Assembly (NCBI GenBank): GCA_035048815.1
Contig: JAUCBN010000004.1
Span: 11,188,001 to 11,252,000, forward strand
DNA: 64,000 nt
DNA from: Abelmoschus esculentus
Lineage: Eukaryota; Streptophyta; Magnoliopsida; Malvales; Malvaceae
Direction of reading: 5' to 3'
Position 1 is the stretch's first letter. Each line of letters begins with the position of its first letter. A program made the position numbers and the translations under genes. Of the stretch, positions 36,601-45,202 are shown piece after piece. The notes under the pieces are model-generated. The model had not been told where the DNA came from and ran no database searches. It saw nothing but the letters and a program-made list of their open reading frames with translations.

Positions 36601-36843
36601 AACTCTTGCTCCATTTCCCACTCGTAGGTCTACGTCTCCCTTAGCTAGATTTCTTCTCTTTTGCAGTCCTTGTACAGAAGTACAAATGTGAGAACCACAA
36701 CCGGTATCTAATACCCAAGAAGAAGATGTTGACAGATTCACATCGATAACATAAATACCTGAAGCAGATACACTATCTGTTTTTGCCTTCTTAACCTCTT
36801 CAAGGTAAATGGGGCAATTTCTTTTCAGGTTTTTCAATGACAT
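33661..36843 (-). CDS. Copia polyprotein: protease, integrase, RT, RNase H
   Basis: An uninterrupted 1060-codon frame. Residue positions: end of a zinc-knuckle-like KRNCPIYLEEVKK (8-20); aspartic protease DTG at 46-48; integrase zinc site H181, H186, C212, C215; integrase catalytic D242, D305, E341 (35 residues between the last two); Ty1/copia RT from about 560 with VDVKTAFLNG-like and YVDD at 732-735; RNase H from about 905 with GYTDASF and TTEAEY. The protein order integrase before RT defines copia. The first Met used here is internal to the ancestral polyprotein, because in-frame codons extend upstream (see the leader entry). All catalytic residues I can check are present. Confidence 0.93.
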   Translation of the reverse strand: MSLKNLKRNCPIYLEEVKKAKTDSVSASGIYVIDVNLSTSSSWVLDTGCGSHICTSVQGLQKRRNLAKGDVDLRVGNGARVAALAIGTYVLSLPSGLDLHLEDCYFVPSLTKNIISISCLDKIGFEIIIKNNCCSFYLDNVFYGSAQLVNGLYILNLENAIYNINTKRSKTNDSNQTYLWHCRLGHISEKRISRLHKDGFLDSFVFEQLDVCESCLLGKMTKAPFNGKSERASDLLGLIHSDVCGPMNTQARGGFQYFITFTDDFSRYGYIYLMRHKSEAIEKFKEFKNEVQNQLGKSIKALRSDRGGEYLSIEFDELLKECGIVSQLTPPGTPQWNGVSERRNRTLLDMVRSMMSHSDLPTSFWGHALETAAFILNRVPSKSVQKTPYEIWTGKHPSMSFMKIWGCEAYVKHQMSTKLEPKSHKCNFVGYPKETKGYYFFNPKENKVFVARTGVFLEREFLNKKGKGRDIELGEVQEQQFTEPEIEHVPQTVEEQPTDLETQPLRRSTRERHAPEKYGFLITTHGDVLIMDQDEPRTYQEAVSGPDSEKWLEAMKSEMESMSVNQVWTLVESPEGVKPIGCKWVFKKKTDMDGNIQTYKGRLVAKGFRQVHGIDYDETFSPVAMFKSIRILLAIAAFHDYEIWQMDVKTAFLNGKLEEDVYMTQPEGFVAPGNDRKVCKLQRSIYGLKQASRSWNLRFNDAIKEFGFIKNEDEPCVYKKTSGSIVSFLILYVDDILLIGNDIPTLQSVKTWLSSCFSMKDLGEAAYILGVKIYRDRSRRLLGLSQSTYIDKVLKRFSMEESKKGFLPMRHGISLSKEMCPSTSQERDRMSKIPYASAIGSIMYAMICTRPDVSYALSMTSRYQVNPGESHWVAVKNILKYLRKTKDTFLVYGGKEELSIKGYTDASFQIDKDDSRSQSGFVFCLNGGAVSWKSSKQDTVADSTTEAEYIAASEAAKEAVWIKKFISELGVVPSISDAIELRCDNNGAIAQAKEPRSHQRSKHILRRFHLIREIIDRGDVEICKVHTDDNIADPLTKPLTQQKHDRHTESLGIRYVSDWS

Positions 36844-38410
36844 ATTCCTTTCTTTTGTGTTTTGAGAACAATTCTCAAATTGAAACCAATCAAGGAAGTT
36901 TATGCCGTTAAGTTTCTCCTTCTCAAGGAGTGATCGCAGTGATATAGTGTTGTTTGTAATTTAGATCTACAACAATGGAAATACATAGTATAAATTTACC
37001 AATTTGAAATATTATAAATAGGTCTTTGTTTATAAAATACTCCCACTATTTTGTACAAAATTAAAAACCCCTCTCGTTTTTAATTTCGGAAAAATTCGAC
37101 GAAAATTTTTCTAGTGAGTGAGGATCCATAATTCACCAATTTCCTAAATCAGCTTTGGCTTTTCTTTTAGGATAAAGGTTATTTAGGTAAGTAACCCTTT
37201 ACTAATTACATCTCATGTAACTCCTCCATTTGGTGAACAACTCTTGTTCAGTCATCTCATGACTTATCCAAATACTTAGCCTTTAGGTTTCTAATCCTAT
37301 TAGAACAACCTAACTAAGTTATTACCAATATTTCGACCGACGAATATCACTTGTTTATTCTTCGCGTTTAACCAAGATAGACTTATGTGCTAATGCTTTG
37401 GCAAAATCCACATAAGATCGATCAAGGCCTTAACGAGGGCAAATATTGGACGGCTAGTTTTAACTTAGATTAATTTGAGGGAAAATATTAAATATCTCAT
37501 AGTTATTTCTTTTAATCTAGCCCTTATTGATCTCATCAATATATGCGAGTAGAAGATATATATCATACATTGCATCACATACATGATAGATATAAAATAA
37601 AAATTGCAATGGTTATAGCCCAAAATAAAGAACTAAGGTGGCCCATCCCAAGCCAATGGGAGAACCTTAAAACCCTAATTCTACACTAAACTTGCTTCAC
37701 AAGCATCTTCTCGCCTTTGCTCCAAACGTCTTGATTGCTTCTTGGAATAATGTTACAATTATAGAAACTCGTTTTACATACGAGGGAGTAAGATGAGAGG
37801 AGAAGTACAATAGAGATAGAGAAAGGCACGACACGCAGGCCGTATTTAAAATTTACAACTATTGTAAAACCAAGGGCTATAACCATGCATGTCAAACACC
37901 GTGCAAGGCAAACATAGCTATCACGAAATCATTAATATTACCAATATGGGCCTACAATCTATGTTGCCTACGAAGGGTTCAAGGGTCGAAGTTCCTTGGG
38001 GGGTACCGCCAAGGTATTTCGCCCCTTGCGGCCCCGGCCGAAAATTTTGAAAAATAACGATTATTTTTCTGTGGAAAAACATCACGATTTGATAAGATTT
38101 ATCAACAGAATCGTGTTTTTGGGATTTTAAAATCCCTTAGATTTTTTCCATATCGGAATAACAATTATTCCTTTTCCTTGATGCGATCTGTTATCGCACT
38201 TTCGTCGATCACTATGTCAACGATTGACATATGATTATCGTAAAACCCTCGTAACAACATGACGACTGTAATTAACAGGCTAACATATTAATCGTATCCC
38301 TAATCGACTAGCAATATCAAATTTTATATCGCTGATATAGTCAAACAAATTATGCATCTCATACATATCGCATCACCCAAGTATTTAACCCGATTACGGA
38401 TCGTACAAGT
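36844..38410 (-). other. Copia leader with gag deletion scar
   Basis: Untranslated leader of about 1.5 kb after the PBS, no long ORF. At its end, in frame with the polyprotein, it reads SLRSLLEKEKLNGINFLDWF, the typical start of copia gag, followed within 15 codons by the knuckle remnant. Nearly all of gag between them is absent. A stop (TAA) lies 8 codons ahead of that remnant and no gag start codon is visible. Confidence 0.75.
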
Positions 38411-38423
38411 GGCTCTGATACCA
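38411..38423 (-). promoter_or_regulatory. Copia primer binding site (initiator tRNA-Met)
   Basis: Minus strand TGGTATCAGAGCC, the standard initiator-tRNA-Met complementary site, one base from the 5' LTR. Confidence 0.95.
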
Positions 38424-38424
38424 C

Positions 38425-40034
38425 TGTTGGAACCGCCGGCATACCCCATGGCGCAGCGGAACAAAATTACGACGGTCTTTCCAGTGATCCATGTACGTTT
38501 AATCCGGAATCAGGAGGAAGAGTTACGATAACTTACATTGGGTTCCTTGATAAACAGCAAAAACAGCAACTGGATTTGCGATAATCACGATCGTTCGACA
38601 ATTCGAATCTTTAGCCTCCACGAATATCGTCTCGGCCTCTACTTAGTTCACCCGGTTGAGAGAGCAAATCTCGAAAAACTGTTTTTCGTGATTCTAGGGT
38701 TTGGAATTCGGAATTCTCTGATATATCTGGCTGCTAGACCAATTGATCCTTTATATAGGTGTAACCCTAGGTATAAGAGTTTGATTCTAAATAGGAAATA
38801 ATTACTTTAATTATTTCCTTAAATTTCAGAATCTATATTTAATTCGAATTTAAAGAGTTTGATTCTGAATTGGTTTATAGGAAATAATTACTTTAATTAT
38901 TTCCTTAAATTCAGATTCTATATTTAATTCGAATTTAAAAGAGTTTGATTCTGAATTGGTTTATAGGAAATAATTACTTTAATTATTTCCTTAAATTTTA
39001 GAATCTATATTTAATTCGAATTTAAAAGCGATATAATTACTTTAATTATATCATTTATTTAAAATTCGGGATTAAATATAATCTACTTATACTTATATAT
39101 ATTTTTGCTCCGTTTCAACCATTGGGTGTGACCCTGTAGGCTCATTGTAACGTTAGTAATAATATTAGAACAATTCTAATATTAAAAACAATGAGTGACA
39201 TCTAGCAATATATCATTGTCATCTAAGTTACAAGAGATCATGATTCGATGTATCATGTCCGTGACCAACTCTTTTAATGCATTATATCCTTTTGTCCTTT
39301 TATATCTTTAATAGGCACAAGTCTTGGAATAGTCACACTTGTATAGCCTATTTTAATGTTTCTTGATATCTAGAGTGGACTACTTTTAATGAATAATTTG
39401 TGATATCTCATATCAACGTATTCAAGCATGGCCATGCGTTTTTAGTCTCACTCAATCAAGTGGCCTTTGATATATTTTCCTATTATGTAGGAAGGACAAA
39501 TCCTATCTTGATCATTCACAACTCACTACATACATTGTAATATGTCCAATGTCAGTTTTTATAGTGTAACTAATTACGAGACACGTTTAACTGCATCAAG
39601 ACATAAAATAACATATGTTGAGATAGTAATAATCTCAAGTCAAAGGATTATACATATAGTTGTCACTATGAGCAATATCGTGACCGTCACATAATAATCC
39701 AAGATATATGCTCATAGTGGGTCAATCCAATATATTATTCTCTACTAATATATTCATGTATTAACTCTGACATCTCTATGCCAATGACAACTCATTGTCA
39801 TCAATTAATCACATGTTAGTCTTAAGCGTATTATTATTGTCCATACCCATAATAATACTTGACTAAGGATCTTTTAATAATAATATATATATTATTATAT
39901 GGACCTTATTGTTTCTCAGTTTATGTGACACATATGTCTGAAAACAATAATGGCAATGCCTTTATTTAATAAAATTGGTAAATAAAAGTATCCATACAAT
40001 CATCATATGATTGGTCTTTGGGCATACTCTAACA
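38425..40034 (-). repeat. Copia 5' LTR (1610 bp)
   Basis: TG...CA bounded, next to the PBS; see the partner at 32037. Confidence 0.97.
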
Positions 40035-40045
40035 CTGCCGAGGCC

Positions 40046-40053
40046 TATATAAG
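40046..40053 (+). promoter_or_regulatory. Element C internal TATA box upstream of ORF2
   Basis: TATATAAG in the context GGCCTATATAAGCA, about 150 nt before the ORF2 ATG. The context is shared with J (57155), and GGCCTATATAAG also occurs in the LTR of H. Confidence 0.65.
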
Positions 40054-40198
40054 CAGCTTCCTTGTTGAAACTATTCACTCTTACAATCTTGCTATCTCTC
40101 TACTCTCTTGATAAATCTTGCTCTCAATATTCTCTGCATAATTACCCGCATTCTTGCTACTTTCAGATTATTTCCAAGAATCTCTCACCAAATCATCA

Positions 40199-41725
40199 AT
40201 GGCCGCATATAACCGTTTCTATCCCGCCCATGTTGCCGAAAGATTCAACAGATCTTTTGTTGCCCGGCAGTTGTGGGGGGAACAAGGATTTCAGCACAGC
40301 AATGAACACAACTATGGTATTGAGCAATTCTTGTTTAACAAGATACAATATCAAGATTGGGAAATCTTCTGCCTACAGCCTCCCTCAGCCAATGCAACAA
40401 TTGTATTTGAATTTTACGCACATATGCCGAGCGAAGGCAACCTATATGTTCACTGCCGAGGAAAGCCTGTCGCCCTTACTGCCAAGGCAATCAATCAGCA
40501 CTATGGCCTCGTCCCAATTAATGACGCTCATAGTGCGTTCTACGAAGAGGCCACTAATTTAGACTTCGAATTGATCAAGGATGATCTTTGCGACAGCGAA
40601 ACTCCTTGGGAAACCGGTGCCCATAGGGGATCTGTCACAAGATTAAGCCTTAAACCCGAAGCAAAACTTTAGTGCATATTTGTCAAGAGACGCCTCCTCC
40701 CAACAACCCACAACACCACGGTAGACAGAAAAAGATTGGTGCTCATCCAATCAATCATCAACAAGCGAACCATAGATTTTGGAGAGATCATTCTTCAAGA
40801 AATTTATGATTGCGGTAAGAAAGAACGAGGTCCATTATATTTCCCTAGTTTAATCTCTGCCCTATGTATTGCTGCAGGTGTTCCCATAGAAGAAACAGAT
40901 GAATATACACCACAAAGGCAAGGCTGGACAAGAGAATTCTGCCACAAAGTGATGTAGATAACCCAAGCAGATCCAGTGCAAGCAACACCTCAATAGTTCA
41001 CTGCCGACTTTACTGCCGGAGGGCAGTACACGGCAGAAGCACCAGGCACTGCCCAAGCCGCTACCGCAGCAGATCCATATCAGGAGCTTCTACAAAGGAT
41101 GAAAAACATGGACCTTCGACAACAAAGATACATAGAATATCAGAGAGATTTCAACAACACCCTTGCCCACATGATGATCCAGAACTTCCCCAATAAAGGA
41201 ATGCAGTTTCCAGCAAACATTTTTGTCACTGCCGCACCCTAAACAGAAACAACCCCTGCCCTAGGACCAAGGCCCTTCTTCCCCCAATGGCCTCCACAAC
41301 AGTTCAATGCTGCCGGACCATCCAGGCCCGCAGACACTGCCGCATCATCATCCACCAGTAGACGGCCATCCAAGAGGAGAGCTGTTTTCAGTTCTCCACC
41401 GAAAGGCCCCATCCCAATGGGCAGTCTCACTAGGGATAGTCTCTTTAAGGAGATAGATGAGTATCATATTTCATCACATGCCCAGCAAGGATCCCATTAT
41501 GCTGAGGCAGGAGGAGGAACAGAAGTGATGCAAACAGAGGCAATTAGTGACGACGAAGAAGGAGAAGAAGTCACTGCCCCAAGGCAGAAGCCGACACCTA
41601 TAAGAAGGCAGCCACCACGGCAAGCAAAATTGCAGCAATCACCTGGACAAGGGTCCAGACTTAAAGCATCACCAGGGAAACCTAGAAGAGCAGCTGTTTC
41701 CATCAGCTCCTCCGAATCTAATTAA
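40199..41725 (+). pseudogene. Element C ORF2 (509 codons)
   Basis: From ATG 40199 (MAAYNRFYPAHVAERFNRSF) to TAA 41725 in one frame. Residues about 1-260 form the putative plant transposon protein-like domain (YVHCRGKPVALTAKAINQHY, WETGAHRGSV, LVLIQSIINKRTIDFGEI). Then come DLRQQRYIEYQRDFNNTL, a Pro/Gln-rich stretch, the basic SRRPSKRRAVF (possible nuclear signal), an acidic DDEEGEE and a basic tail ending SISSSESN. Stops: TAG at 40670-40672 (Trp), TAG near 40957 and 40996 (Gln), TAA near 41240 (Tyr). No signal peptide or membrane segment. Function unknown; it occupies the position of env-like ORFs of other Athila elements without looking like an envelope. Confidence 0.85.
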
Positions 41726-41774
41726 TTCCTTGCTCCTGCTTTATTTATTCAAATTTTCCATTGTTGTATGTTTT

Positions 41775-41812
41775 GAGCATTGAGGACAATGCTCAGCTTG
41801 AGTTTGGGGGAG
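41775..41812 (+). promoter_or_regulatory. Element C internal polypurine tract and hairpin
   Basis: Perfect hairpin GAGCATTG-AGGA-CAATGCTC (41775-41794), then GAGTTTGGGGGAG (41800-41812). About 50 bp past the ORF2 stop. Confidence 0.82.
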
Positions 41813-42167
41813 ATGAGTGCACTGCCGAGGCAAACCACTGTCACGGCAGTACCAGGACAGGAAGTAAAATTTTACGCCTTACTTGAAAATTTTTAGCTAT
41901 ATACCTACCTTACTTGAATTTTTTGTCTTTACTTTTGCACTGCTTTACATCAGCTTTGCCTTAGTTTATTCTTCAAAGGCTATAGAAATATTTCTCCTTA
42001 CCATGGCTAGGTTCTGTTTTGAAGGGATAACCTTAGAATACTTAAGGAATAAACTTAGAAGCTTGCTATAGGGTTAAAAATCAAAATAAACACTTTTGGG
42101 ACTTGTTTGATTTAGGAATCCTTTTAATAAACTTAGGTGATAAAGACTTAGATTCTAAGGAATGTGA

Positions 42168-42322
42168 CTAGAGGTGCCTATCACTGGCTCTAGTAATACT
42201 CTTCTTCATACTAAGAGGTGCCCAAAACCGGCTCTAGTATGCCTAAGGAAAGAAAATAAGAGAAAAACAGAATTGATCATAAAAGGAAGCACAACTCTTG
42301 AGGTGCCCGAAACAGGCTCAAG
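42168..42322 (+). ncRNA. Element C 3' hairpin array
   Basis: In sense order: 42168-42193 (CTAGAG/CTCTAG), 42211-42237 (CTAAGAG/CTCTAG, a one-base bulge), 42297-42322 (CTTGAG/CTCAAG). Each loop side carries GTGCC and GGC that could extend pairing. The rest of 41813-42575 holds no ORF I trust. Confidence 0.72.
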
Positions 42323-42575
42323 TGATTGATATTTTTAGAAGAGGATTAACCGTTCCAAATCTATTTGTCTTGAACTTAGAGTTTATATAAGAAAACCTTT
42401 AATCAACCTTGTCCACAAAAAACCCACACACTCACGTAACCTTATAGTTTGTTTCCGAGTAAAATCCATGAGTAAACTAGAGGCTAAAACTAAGAAATAG
42501 ACTTGGCTATGGTGGGGAGAATAGATGGAAAAGTAAGACCAAGGGAGAATAAGGTTCGGCAATTTAATGTTTTGC

Positions 42576-42613
42576 ATTGCTTGAGAACAAGCAATAGTTC
42601 GAGTTTGGGGGTG
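42576..42613 (+). promoter_or_regulatory. Element C 3' polypurine tract and hairpin
   Basis: Hairpin ATTGCTTG-AGAA-CAAGCAAT (42576-42595; the loop is AGAA here), then GAGTTTGGGGGTG (42601-42613) abutting the 3' LTR. Confidence 0.85.
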
Positions 42614-44028
42614 TGATAAGTACCTAAAAAGGCTATTATTTACTACTCTTTTCATAGACATTATGCACTCATTATCCACTAACTCGAGTTAATGTATATA
42701 CTTATTGCTCAATAACTGATATTTTGCTGCCACAGCTTACAAAGATGAAATCTGTATGAAAAATAGGTTTTTAGCACCTTTTTGCGCAGTTGCAGGAAAC
42801 ACCTGCCGAGGCAGCAGAAATGCCGAGAGTAGAACCACTATCGAGGCAGCAGCAGTGCCGAAGGCAGAACGAATGCCGAGAGTAGAACCACTGTCGAGGC
42901 AGCAGCAGTGCCAAAGGCAGAACAAATGCCGCGGCAGCAGAAGTTCCAGTACTGATGCTGGGCGAATGAAAGAGAAAAATAAGCTGAGAATTTCTGGACA
43001 ACAAGCCTTTGGATCGGACTAGAAGAGCACGAGAAAAACACAAGTCAAAGGCCACGTGGGAATAGTCTTCTAGATAGAATCAAACTTGGAATTATTATAT
43101 TTTTATGACTTGTTCCCTACTCCAAGTTAGATTCTACTTAGGAAAAGTTACCCTAGGTCTAGACTATAAATATATGAGTCATCCAATGTACAAGGGAGAG
43201 CCGAATCAGAGAAAGCATAACCCTAAGACTTTTTGTGTTTTCATCCGTCCATTATGTTCTAAACTATCTTAGGGTTAGGTGAAGGTTGTCGACTATAGTA
43301 AGGGAAGATTGTATCTTGTTTCTTGTTCAATATAATAAAAGTATCAAAGTTTTCTTATTCTTTGTTCTTCACACTTGCATCCAAGCTCGATGGAGAAGTT
43401 TGTAAGCAATCCATTTATCTAATATCGAGAGAGTTAGATTCACGAAAGAAATAAGAACGGTGTTAGGTAACACTAACTCTAACCTAGGGATAGGTTAAGA
43501 TGTTTCAGCGGCTAAAAGAAGTGTGGGATTGGTTGTCGATTACAAATTGATTCACGCCAATGGGTATCATCAAGGACTGATCTACAACAGTACTTCAACT
43601 TAGATATAAGCGAAGGCATCAAAGGACACTTTGCCGAACTTTGGTAGACTCTACCCAAGAGCAAGATATTGCCGCGGCAGAGAACACTATCGCTGCCGAG
43701 GGCAGTAAACTGCAGTACTGCCGAGGCAGTGTGGTGACATTTTATTGAACAGAAGCAGATCAATCAACTCTGCTATATGACACAACTGGATCCTTCCCTC
43801 TTTCTTAATATTCGATCTCCCTCTACTTTATCTCTAGTTATTTTAGTTATTACTTTAATCAAAATCTCATCAATTGTGTTTTTACTTTCCTTTACAGAAG
43901 CACGAAGAGGAAAAGAAGACATATTAAGTATACCAATCCCTGTGGAGATCGATACTTGATATACTTATCATTTTATTACTTGACGATGTGTTCACTTGCA
44001 CTTTATTGCGCTCTTTAAACACGCATCA
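42614..44028 (+). repeat. Element C 3' LTR (1415 bp)
   Basis: TGATAAGTACC...ACGCATCA. It is 53 bp longer than the 5' LTR because a unit of about 54 bp is tandemly duplicated (roughly 42820-42873 and 42874-42927). The unit carries GCCGAGAG, CGAGGCAGCAGCAG and GGCAGAAC. Confidence 0.95.
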
Positions 44029-44033
44029 CTCTT

Positions 44034-44288
44034 CCAATCGCCTACAGCATTGGTGTTGGAACTTTAGTTGCTGCTGCGGCCCAGGTTCTGCCTCGATAGT
44101 GGATTTTCCTACAGATTCAGAAGATGATGTAAATTCTGCATTTTCTATAAATATCAGCTTTATAAGTTATAATAGCAGAATATTCAAATATTGCACATTA
44201 AGTACATGCATCAGTCCAAGTAGGTGTGAGATAAGTTCTTATTGCCCATGAAAGGTGTATAAAATAATAGTCTTTTGAGCACTTATCA
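44034..44288 (-). repeat. Element F 3' LTR, right piece
   Basis: Continues the LTR from 27691 after the C insertion; 44029-44033 is the duplicated target CTCTT. It ends GCACTTATCA. Confidence 0.9.
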
Positions 44289-44326
44289 TACCCTCAAACT
44301 CGAACTATTGATTGTCCTCAAGCAAT
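44289..44326 (-). promoter_or_regulatory. Element F 3' polypurine tract, decayed hairpin
   Basis: Minus strand GAGTTTGAGGGTA (44301-44289). The neighbouring hairpin has one mismatch (ATTGATTG against CAAGCAAT). Confidence 0.7.
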
Positions 44327-44579
44327 GCAAGCCATCAATTTGCCAAACCTTATTCTCTTTTGGTCTTACTTTTCCATCTATTCTCCTCACCATAGCTATG
44401 CCTATTCTTTAGTCTTAGCCTTTCGTTTACTCAAGGATTTTACCCGGAAACAAGCTATAAGATTTTGTGAGTGTGTGGGTTTTTGTGGACAAGGTTGATT
44501 AAAGGCTTTCTTAGACAAACTCTAAGTTCAAGACAAGTAGACTTGGATTTAGTATTTCTCTTCTTAAAAACATCAATAA

Positions 44580-44724
44580 CTTGAGCCAATTTTGGGCACC
44601 TCAAGGCATGTGTTTTCTATTTCCTTCTTTTCTTTTGATAATTTCTTTAGTATACTAGAGCCAATTTCGGGCACCCCTAGTATGAAGAAGAGTGTTTACT
44701 AGAGTCGGTGATAGGCACCTCTAG
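44580..44724 (-). ncRNA. Element F 3' hairpin array
   Basis: Hairpins at 44580-44605 (CTTGAG/CTCAAG), 44655-44680 (CTAGAG/CCCTAG, extended by TA pairs; one G-U in sense RNA) and 44699-44724 (CTAGAG/CTCTAG). No ORF in 44327-45068. Confidence 0.7.
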
Positions 44725-45068
44725 TCACTTTCCAAAGAATCTAAGTCTTTACCACCTAAGTTCATTAAAAGAATTCCTAAATCAAACAAGTCCCAAAAGT
44801 GTTTATAAACTTAACCTTATAGCAAGCTTCTAAGTTCTCTTCCTTAAGTATTCTAAGGTTAATCCCTCAAAACAGAACCTAGCCATGGTAAGGAGAAAGA
44901 TTTCTATAGCCTTAAAAGAATTAACTAAGGCAATACTGATGAAAGGCAGTGCAAAAGTAAAGGCAACAATTTAAGTAAGAGGCAGATAAGTGCAAAAATA
45001 TTTCAGAAAAAATTTACTCCCTTTTCATGGTAAGGTCACGGCAGTAGGATGCTTCGGCAGTGCATCTA

Positions 45069-45105
45069 CACCCCCAAACTCAAACTGAGCATTATCCTCA
45101 ATGCT
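45069..45105 (-). promoter_or_regulatory. Element F internal polypurine tract and hairpin
   Basis: Minus strand GAGTTTGGGGGTG (45081-45069) and hairpin AGCATTG-AGGA-TAATGCT (45105-45088), with one substitution that leaves a G-U pair in RNA. Confidence 0.75.
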
Positions 45106-45202
45106 TACATCACACAGCAGGTAATCAAATCAATTAAATAAGTAAAGAAATAAGAGCAGTAAAGGCTTAGAATTTAAATAGACTCTGAGGATCTGCTGGT
45201 AA

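Larger units (their letters stand above)
32037..40034 (-). mobile_element. Young Ty1/copia element lacking most of gag
   Basis: A 7998-bp minus-strand element with two 1610-bp LTRs, flanked by CTGCC (32032-32036 and 40035-40039). By eye I found one mismatch between the LTRs (near 33520), so insertion was recent relative to its surroundings. It has an initiator-Met PBS, a long leader, an open 1060-codon protease-integrase-RT-RNase H frame, and a purine tract at the 3' LTR. Most of gag is missing. Confidence 0.96.
27692..44028 (+). mobile_element. Element C: Athila-type ORF1 + ORF2, holding the copia element
   Basis: A plus-strand element in the LTR of F, flanked by CTCTT (27687-27691 and 44029-44033). 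Order: 5' LTR, PBS, ORF1 29171-31729, spacer split by copia (32037-40034), TATA, ORF2 40199-41725, internal PPT, hairpin array, 3' PPT, 3' LTR. Without copia it is about 8.3 kb. ORF1 and ORF2 each keep a single frame with only nonsense codons, making this the best-preserved ORF2-type element here. Its LTRs belong with those of B and J. Confidence 0.95.
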
